A stretch of DNA of 64,000 nt, taken from Lachnospiraceae bacterium. Its GTDB lineage: Bacteria > Bacillota > Clostridia > Lachnospirales > Lachnospiraceae. The notes beneath the pieces are model-generated. The model ran no database searches, was not told the origin of the DNA, and saw nothing but the letters and a program-made list of their open reading frames with translations. Below, in pieces: positions 32,731 through 41,165 of the stretch. Location: positions 1 through 64,000 of the forward strand of contig JAAWAR010000028.1 of assembly GCA_022792295.1 (NCBI GenBank). Reading direction: 5' to 3'. Position 1 is the first letter of the stretch. Each line of letters opens with the position of its first letter. The translations under genes were made by a program, and so were the position numbers.

Positions 32731-33654
32731 TTAGCCTTTGGTCAGGCCGTAACGAAACTTCTTTTTTTCGGGCAAAAGGACCTCATGGCGGTAATTCGTA
32801 AGAAGGCCCACAAGCTCCGGAAGGCGGCGGCGCGACGCCTCGGCCAGGAGCGTCTTTACCGCCTCGGACGAAAGACCGGCCTCACCGGATTCGTCTTTCC
32901 CGAAGCGGCCAAGCAGCCATTTAAAGCTTTCCCCGTCTGACAAACAGCCGGATAATACCTCCTGCAGTCTTTCCTGCAGAAACGTTTCATACTGTGTCCT
33001 GGCATTTTTTGACAACGCATACGGGAAACGCAGGCGGCACAGGGCAATCTCTGCGGCCAGGCAGACCTCCTCCTCCGCCTTCTCATACACAAAAAGCCCG
33101 TCGTATTTATCAAACTGCAGCCGTCTGTCCACAAAACAATAGCGGTATTTCTGACCGCTTCCATGGATATTGGAAACTGTGATCCGCGCCGGCGTGTTCT
33201 CTACGGCCTCATCGTAGTAAGCCGGAAAAATCAGCCGTGCCGCCTCGTATTCTTCCCTTTCTTTGTCAGACAAAAGGCAGTGAACCATCATGCGTCCGTT
33301 CTGCTCGGTGACAAAATCGCGAAGCAAAGATCGGCCATCCGCATTCATATGCACAAACAGTTCCTTAAGACGATGACAGCCGTTTAACACACCGCCTCCG
33401 ATTTCCAGGGTATCCGCATAAAAATGGAGTTCGCGAAGCCGGTCACAGCCGTAAAACGCATACCGCCCGATTTTTTTAAGCGTTTGCGGCAGAAAGATCT
33501 GTTCCGCCATGCTCCCGGCAAAAGCCCTGTCAAAGAGCTCCGTAACGGGCAGATCTCCAAGCCGTTTTGGCACAATGGCGCAGGCATTGTCTTTTAAAAG
33601 ACCTGTTATACAGGCTCCCCCGTTTCGTTCTGTATATGCAAAAGATGTTTCCAT
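32731..33654 (-). CDS. BspA-type leucine-rich repeat protein, apparently cytosolic
   Basis: A 307-residue protein without a signal peptide. The first ~110 residues carry BspA/LRR_5-type repeats, for example RLGDLPVTELFDRAFAGS, then IFLPQTLKKIGRYAFYGC and RLKELFVHMN. The rest (about 120-307) is a helical unique domain ending in a basic tail (LPEKKKFRYGLTKG). Position as the first gene of the LRR-VWA-MoxR-radical SAM set suggests it provides protein recognition for the ATPase-VWA pair. That role is inferred from context only. Confidence 0.8.
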   Translation of the reverse strand: METSFAYTERNGGACITGLLKDNACAIVPKRLGDLPVTELFDRAFAGSMAEQIFLPQTLKKIGRYAFYGCDRLRELHFYADTLEIGGGVLNGCHRLKELFVHMNADGRSLLRDFVTEQNGRMMVHCLLSDKEREEYEAARLIFPAYYDEAVENTPARITVSNIHGSGQKYRYCFVDRRLQFDKYDGLFVYEKAEEEVCLAAEIALCRLRFPYALSKNARTQYETFLQERLQEVLSGCLSDGESFKWLLGRFGKDESGEAGLSSEAVKTLLAEASRRRLPELVGLLTNYRHEVLLPEKKKFRYGLTKG

Positions 33655-33711
33655 ATTTTTCTCCCGATGCAGCCCATGCCGGCTGCTTCTATGCCGGCCT
33701 GCCTAAGCCGC

Positions 33712-35112
33712 CTATTGATCCCGGTCCATCAGCCTTTGCAGCTTTTTTAAACGCCGCATGCCGCTGAAACGGTAATAGTAAAGGATGAAGGCCGCCGAAG
33801 TGACGCCCCAGCTGATTGGATAGCTTGCAAGCGTCGTGTACAGACCCGGGCGAAGAAAGCCGGCCGTAAAGATCCACACGATGCGCAGCACACAGGTGCC
33901 GAAGCAGATGAGGAGCATCGGAACAAAAGCGTCGCCGATCCCGCGCAGCGTACAGGGATATACGTTGACAAGCACATATAAGAACCAGAACGGCACCAAA
34001 AACCGAATGATCTGCATGCTCTCCGCAAGCACGTTTTGATCGCTCGTAAAGAGGTTTCCCAGGCTGCTTCCGAAGGTCAGCATCACTGCACCCAGCCCGG
34101 CTGTGATCAAAGCCGACATAATAATCCCGACCCAGGTCCCCTTTTTGATCCGGTCGAGCTTTCTCGCCCCGAAGTTCTGTCCGGTAAAGGTAGTCACGGA
34201 AATTCCCATGGCGTCCATGGTCATCCAGAACAGGCCGTCAATCTTTCCATAAACTGCCCAGGCGGCGATTGTATTCGTACCAAAGCCGTTTATGTTGGCC
34301 TGGATCAAGACATTGGAGATCGAATACATCATTGACTGTAAGCCGGCCGGAAGCCCGATTTTGATAATCTTTTGCAGGAACATGTGATCCACCCGCAGCG
34401 CCTTTGGCTCAAAGCGGTACGCCTCCTTTGTACGCATAAGCGCCGACATGACAAGCACTGCCGAACAAAGCTGTGACAAAATCGTCGCGATTGCCGCACC
34501 GGCGACCTCAAGCTTCAATCCCACAACAAACAGAAGATCCAGCACGATGTTGACCAGGCAGCTTATAATCAGAAAAAGCAGCGGCCGCCTGGAATCCCCC
34601 ACAGCGCGAAGAATTGCCGCACCCATGTTATACATCAGGTTTGCAATGGTGCCGAGGAAATAGATGCGAAGGTAGGTTACGGAATACTCCATGATCTCGG
34701 CCGGCACGCCCATGGCCCGCAGCGCCGCCGGCGAAAGCGCCTCCCCGACCAAAAGAAGCGCCACGCCGCCTCCGATTGCCAGGCAGAACGCAGTATGCAC
34801 GGCTTTTTTTACATATGCGCTTTGACGTGCACCGAAATACTGGGACACAACGACCGATGCACCTGATGAAACGCCGACAAAAAAGCCCACCAGCAGATTG
34901 ATCAATGTCCCTGTCGTGCCGCCCACAGCAGACAGAGCCTCTTTTCCCACGAATTTTCCGACGATCATGGCATCGGCCGTATTATATAGCTGCTGAAAGA
35001 AGGTTCCAAACAAAATCGGAAAGAAAAACAGAAGGATCTGCTGCCAGATCACGCCCTCTGTGATCCCGTTGTAGCCCTCTGCCTTCTGAGTCCCGTTTAT
35101 ACGTGTTCCCAT
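33712..35112 (-). CDS. MATE-family efflux transporter (first copy)
   Basis: A 466-residue multidrug/toxic-compound extrusion protein with about 12 hydrophobic helices in two halves. Typical segments are FFPILFGTFFQQLYNTADAM near the N-terminus, VSSGASVVVSQYFGARQSAY, and TGQNFGARKLDRIKKGTWVG in the second half. It uses a sodium or proton gradient to export cationic compounds; the substrate is not evident. It follows the Hpt gene behind a terminator, so it probably has its own or readthrough transcription. A second, divergent MATE copy lies at 36737-38089. Confidence 0.92.
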   Translation of the reverse strand: MGTRINGTQKAEGYNGITEGVIWQQILLFFFPILFGTFFQQLYNTADAMIVGKFVGKEALSAVGGTTGTLINLLVGFFVGVSSGASVVVSQYFGARQSAYVKKAVHTAFCLAIGGGVALLLVGEALSPAALRAMGVPAEIMEYSVTYLRIYFLGTIANLMYNMGAAILRAVGDSRRPLLFLIISCLVNIVLDLLFVVGLKLEVAGAAIATILSQLCSAVLVMSALMRTKEAYRFEPKALRVDHMFLQKIIKIGLPAGLQSMMYSISNVLIQANINGFGTNTIAAWAVYGKIDGLFWMTMDAMGISVTTFTGQNFGARKLDRIKKGTWVGIIMSALITAGLGAVMLTFGSSLGNLFTSDQNVLAESMQIIRFLVPFWFLYVLVNVYPCTLRGIGDAFVPMLLICFGTCVLRIVWIFTAGFLRPGLYTTLASYPISWGVTSAAFILYYYRFSGMRRLKKLQRLMDRDQ

Positions 35113-35126
35113 TTTTCATCCTCTGC

Positions 35127-35171
35127 GAAAAAGGAGGGGACATTATAGATGTAACTATCTGTAATATCCCC
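35127..35171 (-). terminator. intrinsic terminator after the Hpt gene
   Basis: On the minus strand a 15-nt arm GGGGATATTACAGAT pairs with ATCTATAATGTCCCC with one mismatch and is followed by TCCTTTTTC. Confidence 0.75.
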
Positions 35172-35223
35172 TGTCCATGTTGATGCAGCCGTGCAGATGC
35201 CCTGCCTGCTGCGTTTTGATCTG

Positions 35224-35583
35224 TTATCCGTTGTGCCTTTTAATGACTGAGCAGATTTCTTCGTAATCCGCCGCCGCCTGCTCCATCAGCCCGTCTGTAT
35301 TGCCGCTCTCGCCGGCCCGCAGCGCTTCCGTCAATTTAGCCACACTCTCGTAAAAGCGGTCCAGTCCGAGATTCCCCGCCACGCCTTTTAACGTGTGGGC
35401 CGCACGGAACGCCGCCTCCGTATCACCTGCGGCCTGTGCCTCCTTGAGGCTTTCAAAGTTCGGGTCCGCCGGGAACCGCAGCAGGAACTTAAGGTACATG
35501 GCCTCCATATTCATAAATCTGGACAGCGCCGTCTCAAGATTCACTCCGGCAGCGATCAGGTCCTTTTTAAATTCTTCTGTCAT
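35224..35583 (-). CDS. Hpt (histidine phosphotransfer) domain protein
   Basis: A 119-residue single-domain histidine phosphotransferase. The phosphoacceptor motif AHTLKGVAGNLGLDRF (His near residue 63) is intact within a four-helix bundle. Such proteins shuttle phosphate between hybrid kinases and response regulators. No hybrid kinase lies nearby; the only receiver protein in the window is the HD-GYP regulator at 26194-27237, so any link is a guess. Its ATG follows the ddh TAA directly (TAAATG), with AAAGGAG upstream inside ddh. It is therefore translated as the second gene of the ddh operon. Confidence 0.9.
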   Translation of the reverse strand: MTEEFKKDLIAAGVNLETALSRFMNMEAMYLKFLLRFPADPNFESLKEAQAAGDTEAAFRAAHTLKGVAGNLGLDRFYESVAKLTEALRAGESGNTDGLMEQAAADYEEICSVIKRHNG

Positions 35584-36570
35584 TTACAAAAGCTCCTTTC
35601 TGAGTTCTTCCCCGCTTTTGGCCGACAGGTATGCCGGCGCAATGTCAAGCACCGTCTTGCAGCCGCTCATTCCCTCATTCTTCATGCGGTATGCGGCACG
35701 CGCACACGCTACAATGACTGCCGAGGTAAATTCCGGATTGGAATCCAGCTTTAAGCTGTACTCGATCACATGGTTATTTTCCAGATTCCAGCCGGTTTTC
35801 CCATTGCGGATCACAAAGCCGCCGTGGGGCAGGCCCGCATGCTCCTTCTTTAATTCTTCCTCACTGACAAAGCATACGGTTGTATCATAGTCGGAAAAAT
35901 AATTCGGCATTGTTACGATCTCGTTTTCGATTCGTTTCCGGTCAGCGCCCTCCTCGGCGACCACAAAGCACTCTCTCGTATGCTTCTGTCTCGTTGTCAG
36001 AGCCGGTGTGCCTCCGTTTCGGATCTCGGTAAGTACGCTTTCTACCGGAACCGTATACTGTCTTGCATCCTTCACGCCAGAAATCCGGCGGATGGCATCC
36101 GAATGTCCCTGACTCACACCGCGGCCCCAGAAGGTATAGTCGCTCCCATCGGGCAAAATGGCGTTCGCATAGACACGGTTAATCGAAAACATGCCCGGGT
36201 CCCAGCCCGCAGAAATGACCGCCACTCTGCCTGCCTCTCTGGCAGCTTTATCTACTGCCGCAAAATGCTCTGGAATTTTCGCATGCGTGTCAAAACTGTC
36301 TACCACGTTGAAATATTTTGCATATTCCGGCGTCTGGACCGGAAGATCGGTCGCGCTGCCGCCGCAGAGGATCAAAACATCAATTTTGTCCGCCATCTGC
36401 TTTGCCTTGTCTGCTGAATAAACGCCGACATTTTCTGTTAATATTTTCACGTCCTTGGGATCCCGTCTTGTAAAGACCGCCGTAAGCTCCAGATCGGGAT
36501 TATGACGGATCGCACATTCCACACCGCGCCCCAGGTTTCCATAACCCATGATTCCGATTTTCACTGTCAT
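35584..36570 (-). CDS. ddh: meso-diaminopimelate dehydrogenase
   Basis: A 328-residue NADPH-dependent enzyme that makes meso-diaminopimelate directly from tetrahydrodipicolinate and ammonia, a one-step branch of lysine and peptidoglycan synthesis. The Rossmann start is VKIGIMGYGNLGRGVECAI. Other conserved parts are LCGGSATDLPVQTPEYAKYF, VVDSFDTHAKIPEHF, ISAGWDPGMFS and FWGRGVSQGHSDAIR. Length is normal. I chose ATG 36568-36570 after GAGGAGAGTGGAAGG. In-frame codons up to 35 residues upstream lack a ribosome binding site. Downstream Hpt is translationally linked. Confidence 0.95.
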   Translation of the reverse strand: MTVKIGIMGYGNLGRGVECAIRHNPDLELTAVFTRRDPKDVKILTENVGVYSADKAKQMADKIDVLILCGGSATDLPVQTPEYAKYFNVVDSFDTHAKIPEHFAAVDKAAREAGRVAVISAGWDPGMFSINRVYANAILPDGSDYTFWGRGVSQGHSDAIRRISGVKDARQYTVPVESVLTEIRNGGTPALTTRQKHTRECFVVAEEGADRKRIENEIVTMPNYFSDYDTTVCFVSEEELKKEHAGLPHGGFVIRNGKTGWNLENNHVIEYSLKLDSNPEFTSAVIVACARAAYRMKNEGMSGCKTVLDIAPAYLSAKSGEELRKELL

Positions 36571-36736
36571 CCTTCCACTCTCCTCTGCCACCGAACCGAT
36601 ATAATCTATTATTTTTAAGAAACGACATAAATTTTTATGACGTTTCCTGCACTGATTTTTGCCGTGTGCAAACACAGAAGCTTTCCTGCAAAAATCGTGC
36701 AGATCACCCAGAAGGTTATTATAGGTAACGGCAACT

Positions 36737-38089
36737 TTATTTGTCGTTTTCTATAGTTATAGCAGGTGCGCCGTTGTGTGTCAATTCTTTTTTCATGAAG
36801 AAAGCCGTAACAGCGGCCGTCAAAAATTCGGAGGCCGTCACTGTAAGCCAGATGCCATTGACACCGAAAAAAACAGGCAGAAAAAATACAAAAAAACTGT
36901 TTAAAACCACGCCGCGCAGCAGGGAGATTGTCAGAGAAATCCCCGGCCGCACAGTCGACTGGAAATAAGCACTGCACAGAATGTTCCATTCGCTGGCCGG
37001 AAAACAGATAAAATACAATCGGATTGCCGGGACTGCCATTAAAAGGACCTCTGGGGAGGGATCCAAAAACAGATGAGATAAAGGGGTCGGGAACAACAGG
37101 CCAACCGCCATAAAAAGAACGCCCACAAAAAGCGCCGTCCGGATTCCGAGCGTACTTGCTTCCCGAACGCGCGCTCTCTTTCCTGCACCAAAGTTCATCG
37201 CCAGCAGCGGCTGCACCGCCTGTGCGATTCCGTTCGAGACGGAGAGCACAACAAGGGCCGTATTGCTGATGATCCCATACACAACCACGCCGATGTCACC
37301 CACGTAAGCCAGAAGCTGCCGGTTGAACAAAAACGTCACAAGGCCGCTCGATACCTCCATTAAAAAGCTCGCCAGACCGCTGCTTATAATTTCCCTCATT
37401 TTTCTTAAGCTTAAGGTAGGCACCGGGCGCAGGTGGTTTTCTTTCGCAAAAAAATGTGCGGAAAGAATCAGGACCGTCAGCGTGCTGCCCGCAGCCGTAG
37501 AAAGAGCCGCGCCTCCCATTCCCCATTTCAGGACATAAATAGTGACATAGTCCAGGATCACGTTCGTGACACCACCGCTTATGACACCTGCCATCGCGAG
37601 CCTCGGCGCCCCATCGTTTCTCACAAAGGCCTGTAAAAACGAGGAAAATACAAATACTGGGGCCGCCGTCACCAGCACCAGACCGTAGGGCCTTGCATAG
37701 CCTGTCATACTGTCTGTATTCCCGAGAAGTACAAGCAGGGGATCAAAAAAAGTACGGCAGAGGCAAAAGGAAGACACAGCAAACACAACGGCCATGAAAA
37801 GCGCCGTCGTGAAATAACCGCGCGCCGCCTTCTCATTTCCCCGGCCTCGTTCAAAACAAAATAAGACGCTGCCGCCCACCCCGCAGAGCATGCCCAGGCC
37901 GAAATACACGCTGTAGAGCGGCAAAAGGAGATTAAGCGCAGCCATGCCAGCGGCCCCGATCCCGCGTCCGATCATCACGGTGTCCGCCAGGATGTAGATG
38001 GAAGTCACGAGTGTCGCACTTACCGACGGCATCAGATAGCTTATAAAGGCCTGGCGGACCGGAGCCTCAAGCAGATTTATCTGTTTCAT
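36737..38089 (-). CDS. MATE-family efflux transporter (second copy)
   Basis: A 450-residue MATE transporter with about 12 membrane helices. Segments such as ILADTVMIGRGIGAAGMAAL, GLGMLCGVGGSVLFCFERGR and AVQPLLAMNFGAGKRARVRE are typical. It is distant from the copy at 33712-35112, so the pair is not a recent tandem duplication. The ATG lies 24 bp after the ATC-hydrolase stop, making it the probable last gene of the metG string. The substrate is unknown. Confidence 0.92.
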   Translation of the reverse strand: MKQINLLEAPVRQAFISYLMPSVSATLVTSIYILADTVMIGRGIGAAGMAALNLLLPLYSVYFGLGMLCGVGGSVLFCFERGRGNEKAARGYFTTALFMAVVFAVSSFCLCRTFFDPLLVLLGNTDSMTGYARPYGLVLVTAAPVFVFSSFLQAFVRNDGAPRLAMAGVISGGVTNVILDYVTIYVLKWGMGGAALSTAAGSTLTVLILSAHFFAKENHLRPVPTLSLRKMREIISSGLASFLMEVSSGLVTFLFNRQLLAYVGDIGVVVYGIISNTALVVLSVSNGIAQAVQPLLAMNFGAGKRARVREASTLGIRTALFVGVLFMAVGLLFPTPLSHLFLDPSPEVLLMAVPAIRLYFICFPASEWNILCSAYFQSTVRPGISLTISLLRGVVLNSFFVFFLPVFFGVNGIWLTVTASEFLTAAVTAFFMKKELTHNGAPAITIENDK

Positions 38090-38113
38090 AAATTATTTTC
38101 TCCGACTTGCCCG

Positions 38114-38803
38114 TCATGCCACGTTAAAATTTGTGTCCTGATAGCCTTTCAGGCAGGCCCCGGCCTCCTTTCCGTACGCCTCCTCAAAGTCCTCCAGGAC
38201 CCCCTCAGCGGCGGCTTCTCCTTCCTCACCGAAAATGGCGGTTGCGACCTCGTAGAATGCCCAGTACAAATGCGCACAGTGGTATTCGAAGCTTCGCAGG
38301 CCGGAAGAATTTTTTTCGAGCCTAAAGCCTTCCGCCAGGCCCGCATTCCGGACTGTCTGGATACAGAAAGCATGGTCGTGCAGCGTCTGCGATACCTCGT
38401 ATACGAGCTCCGGGTTAAAGCCGCGGCAGATGGATGCGTCCAGATCGCTGCAGTAGACAAGTCCTGCCTCTGTAAGCCCCATCTTCTTAAACTGCTCATG
38501 CCACGGGCAGACATGGATGTGCATCTCATAATCCGGCGAGACCGTCTTTACCTCTGTCCGGTTCGCGAAACCGAGCGCCTTTACCTCGTTTGTGGAGATC
38601 CATTCCCCGTACTGGCAATATGTCTCATAGGTCAAATCCTTTCCATCTCGGATGGCACGCTGTGCCATCCGGCGGCCCCGCTGCTCGGCATAATACCGGG
38701 CCGCATGCAAAAATGCCGCCTTCCCGCGCTCTCCAAAGCACTCCGTCAGACGGACATAGTATTTCGCGGCAAGAAACGCATGTGTCATTTCATTAAATCC
38801 CAT
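38114..38803 (-). CDS. L-2-amino-thiazoline-4-carboxylate (ATC) hydrolase-family protein
   Basis: A 229-residue protein matching the ATC hydrolase family, named for enzymes opening a thiazoline ring on the route to L-cysteine. Visible conserved parts are FLHAARYYAEQRGRRMAQRA, HIHVCPWHEQFKKMG, GLVYCSDLDASICRGF and SSGLRSFEYHCAHLYWAF; the His/Cys-rich stretches could bind metal. Many Lachnospiraceae carry several paralogues, so the true substrate may differ. The ATG overlaps the rsmA stop (TGATG), indicating translational coupling; a GTG one codon earlier is possible. Confidence 0.85.
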   Translation of the reverse strand: MGFNEMTHAFLAAKYYVRLTECFGERGKAAFLHAARYYAEQRGRRMAQRAIRDGKDLTYETYCQYGEWISTNEVKALGFANRTEVKTVSPDYEMHIHVCPWHEQFKKMGLTEAGLVYCSDLDASICRGFNPELVYEVSQTLHDHAFCIQTVRNAGLAEGFRLEKNSSGLRSFEYHCAHLYWAFYEVATAIFGEEGEAAAEGVLEDFEEAYGKEAGACLKGYQDTNFNVA

Positions 38804-39672
38804 CACAATCCCCTTTCTCCCAGAAGGTCCGACAGCCTGGCAAACTGGGAAAGCGTCAGTGCCTCCCCCCGTACCGCGGCCGAAAGCCCCATTTTTTCTA
38901 TGGCCTCTGCGGCCTGCTCCCTCGTAAACGGCAGGCCGGACGAATTGCCGATGCCGTTTGCCAATGTTTTTCTCCTTTGATTAAACGATGCCCGAATCAG
39001 CCGGAACATAAGCCTTTCGTCATCGGCTTTAACCGGCTTTTCCTTGTACTTTGTCAGCCTGATCACCGCCGAGCCGACGTTCGGGCGCGGAATAAAACAG
39101 TTCGGCGGCACATTCGCCACCAGCTCCGCTTTCGCATAATACTGGACAGCAAGAGAGAGCGCGCCGTAGTCCTTGGAACCGGGGCCCACCCGCATACGGT
39201 CCGCCACCTCCTTCTGTACCATAACCGTAATCATATCGACCGGAATATCGCTTTCTAAAAGTCCCATGACGATCGGTGTTGTAATATAATAGGGAAGGTT
39301 TGCCGTCACCTTCATCGGCCGGCCGTCGTTATAACGGTTGACGATAGCGTTCAGATCCGTCTTCAGGATGTCGCCCTGGATCACTGTCACATTCTCATAA
39401 CCAGCAAGTGTCTCTGCAAGAATCGGCAAAAGCTTTTTATCAATCTCCACAGCCACCACATGTCCCGCCGCCTCTGCCAGATACTGCGTCATCGTGCCGA
39501 TGCCCGGACCGATTTCCAAAACACAGTCATCCTTTCTGATTTCGGCCGCTTCGATTATTTTATCCAGAACATGCGAATCAATCAAGAAATTCTGCCCGAA
39601 CTTTTTTTGGAATGTAATTCCATGTTTCTGTATGATTTCTATGGTATTTTTCGGATTTCCCAGATTTGCCAT
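38803..39672 (-). CDS. rsmA: 16S rRNA (adenine1518/1519-N6) dimethyltransferase
   Basis: A 289-residue SAM-dependent methyltransferase (KsgA) that dimethylates two adjacent adenines at the 3' end of 16S rRNA during 30S maturation. Visible motifs are QKKFGQNFLIDSHVLDKI, the SAM-binding EIGPGIGTMTQYLAE, AVEIDKKLLP, catalytic NLPYYITTPI and FIPRPNVGSAVIRL. GGAGGTAAGGAGAAATAC precedes ATG 39670-39672. It follows tatD by 10 bp, an order (tatD-rsmA, sometimes with metG) common in Firmicutes. Confidence 0.97.
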   Translation of the reverse strand: MANLGNPKNTIEIIQKHGITFQKKFGQNFLIDSHVLDKIIEAAEIRKDDCVLEIGPGIGTMTQYLAEAAGHVVAVEIDKKLLPILAETLAGYENVTVIQGDILKTDLNAIVNRYNDGRPMKVTANLPYYITTPIVMGLLESDIPVDMITVMVQKEVADRMRVGPGSKDYGALSLAVQYYAKAELVANVPPNCFIPRPNVGSAVIRLTKYKEKPVKADDERLMFRLIRASFNQRRKTLANGIGNSSGLPFTREQAAEAIEKMGLSAAVRGEALTLSQFARLSDLLGERGL

Positions 39673-39682
39673 GTATTTCTCC

Positions 39683-40483
39683 TTACCTCCCTCCGGCCGG
39701 CCGCGTATATTCGCACAGCCGGTACAGCCGTTTGGCATTTTCTGTGGTCTGTCGGATGACCCCCTCTGCCGTTATCCCCTTGAGCTCTGCAAGGGCCTTT
39801 GCGACAAGCGGAAGATTTTGGGAGGAATTGCGCTCCCCTCTGTGCGGCACAGGCGACAGATACGGGCAGTCCGTCTCCAAAACCAGCGCGTCAAGCGGCG
39901 CATACTCTACGACCTCCCTCAGCTTCCTGGCATTTTGAAACGTGAGTACACCGCCGATCCCCAGGTAAAAGCCCATGTTCAGATATTCCCTCGCCATCTC
40001 GATTCCGTAGGAAAAACAATGGATCACACCGCCTGTCGTACCTCCACACTCTGCCTTTATGATCTCTAGTGTGTCCTTTGCCGCATCGCGGCTGTGGATG
40101 ACAACCGGGAGTCTTCCTTCCCTGGCAAGGGCAAGCTGCCTTACAAACCAACGTTTCTGAATGTCCCTGCCTGGCGTTTCCCAGTGATAATCAAGGCCGA
40201 TTTCGCCGATCGCGACTACTTTTTCTTTCGCTGCCTGATCCCGGAGCCAGTCTATATCGGTCTCTGTAAGCTCCCCTGTCTCTGATGGGTGTACCCCGAC
40301 AGCCGCGTAGATGAACGGATAACGTGCTGCCAGCATCTGGGTTGTTTTGCAGGATGAAAGGCTTGCGCCTATGTTCACCACCCGGCCGATTCCATGATTT
40401 TCTAAATCTCGCAGAAGCGTATCCCGGTCTGCGTCGAACGCCGCGTCATCGTAATGTGCATGTGTGTCAAATATAAGCTCCAT
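39683..40483 (-). CDS. tatD: TatD-family metal-dependent hydrolase/DNase
   Basis: A 266-residue TIM-barrel hydrolase. Metal ligands are in IFDTHAHYDDAAFD, AIGEIGLDYHW, LPVVIHSRDA, VIHCFSYG and LVLETDCPYLSP. TatD proteins are 3'-5' DNases or quality-control hydrolases. ATG 40481-40483 follows AGGGGGAATCCTTC. The first 17 bp overlap the end of traX. It lies between traX and rsmA in the metG string. Confidence 0.96.
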   Translation of the reverse strand: MELIFDTHAHYDDAAFDADRDTLLRDLENHGIGRVVNIGASLSSCKTTQMLAARYPFIYAAVGVHPSETGELTETDIDWLRDQAAKEKVVAIGEIGLDYHWETPGRDIQKRWFVRQLALAREGRLPVVIHSRDAAKDTLEIIKAECGGTTGGVIHCFSYGIEMAREYLNMGFYLGIGGVLTFQNARKLREVVEYAPLDALVLETDCPYLSPVPHRGERNSSQNLPLVAKALAELKGITAEGVIRQTTENAKRLYRLCEYTRPAGGR

Positions 40484-41165
40484 GAAGGATTCCCCCTGTA
40501 AAGTAAAGGATGGATAGATGCACCGGATAAAACACATACGGCAGGCAGCCCAGCCTTTTTCCTCTCTCCTGGCTGTAGCGATTCATGAAAAAAAAAGCGG
40601 TACAGGCTGCCGGCCACATGAGATCCGGGCCGTAAAGGAAAAAAAGTGTTAAAATGCCCGCCCGCGTCCGCATCGGAGGATTTTGCCGGAAGAAATAGAA
40701 AACCAGAACCAGCAAAAGCCCCACGGGACCGTAATCCATACGAAACAGCCAGGCAGCCGTAAAACCGGCTATGGCCGTCAAGCACGCGCAAAGCCGGCCA
40801 GCCCGAGAAATCCCCTTTAACGTCAGAAGACCGACGAGCAGCAAAAACAGCGTATTTTGATTTTTGGGGGCAGACAGGCTGTTTTCTACAACCAGGTTAT
40901 ACGGAAGCTCTGATACGACTGCGGCGGCCAAAAGCCGAGCGGCATAGCGCTTCCAGTCTTTCGTATGAAGGAAACCTTCGACGAGCAAAAATGCAAAGAG
41001 AGGAAAAGCCATCCGCCCGACAAGGCGCATGGCCATACAAATCCCCTCTTTAGGCAAGGAGGCGGCGTATTCCGACCCATACATCCAGACATAGGCCGCA
41101 TGATCGATTGCCATCGCCCCCATAGCGAGAAGCTTTAAATCCGCCGATGAAAACCGTTTTCCCAA
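40467..41165 (-). CDS. TraX-family membrane protein
   Basis: A 232-residue integral membrane protein of the TraX family, named after the F-pilin acetylase but widespread in chromosomes of gut bacteria. The N-terminal MGAMAIDHAAYVWM, the AFPLFAFLLVEGFLHTKDW loop and about eight hydrophobic segments are characteristic. The start is TTG 41163-41165 with GAGGTAAGTTAG upstream inside the metG end. No conjugation genes are present, so a plasmid-transfer role is unlikely. It may acetylate a surface component, which is inference from family chemistry. Confidence 0.88.
   Translation of the reverse strand: MGKRFSSADLKLLAMGAMAIDHAAYVWMYGSEYAASLPKEGICMAMRLVGRMAFPLFAFLLVEGFLHTKDWKRYAARLLAAAVVSELPYNLVVENSLSAPKNQNTLFLLLVGLLTLKGISRAGRLCACLTAIAGFTAAWLFRMDYGPVGLLLVLVFYFFRQNPPMRTRAGILTLFFLYGPDLMWPAACTAFFFMNRYSQERGKRLGCLPYVFYPVHLSILYFTGGILHGAYI

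Noticed and set aside
40467..41165. Conjugative element, suggested by the TraX-family gene
   Set aside because: TraX-like proteins are common chromosomal genes; no relaxase, type IV secretion or integrase gene is present and the neighbours are housekeeping genes.
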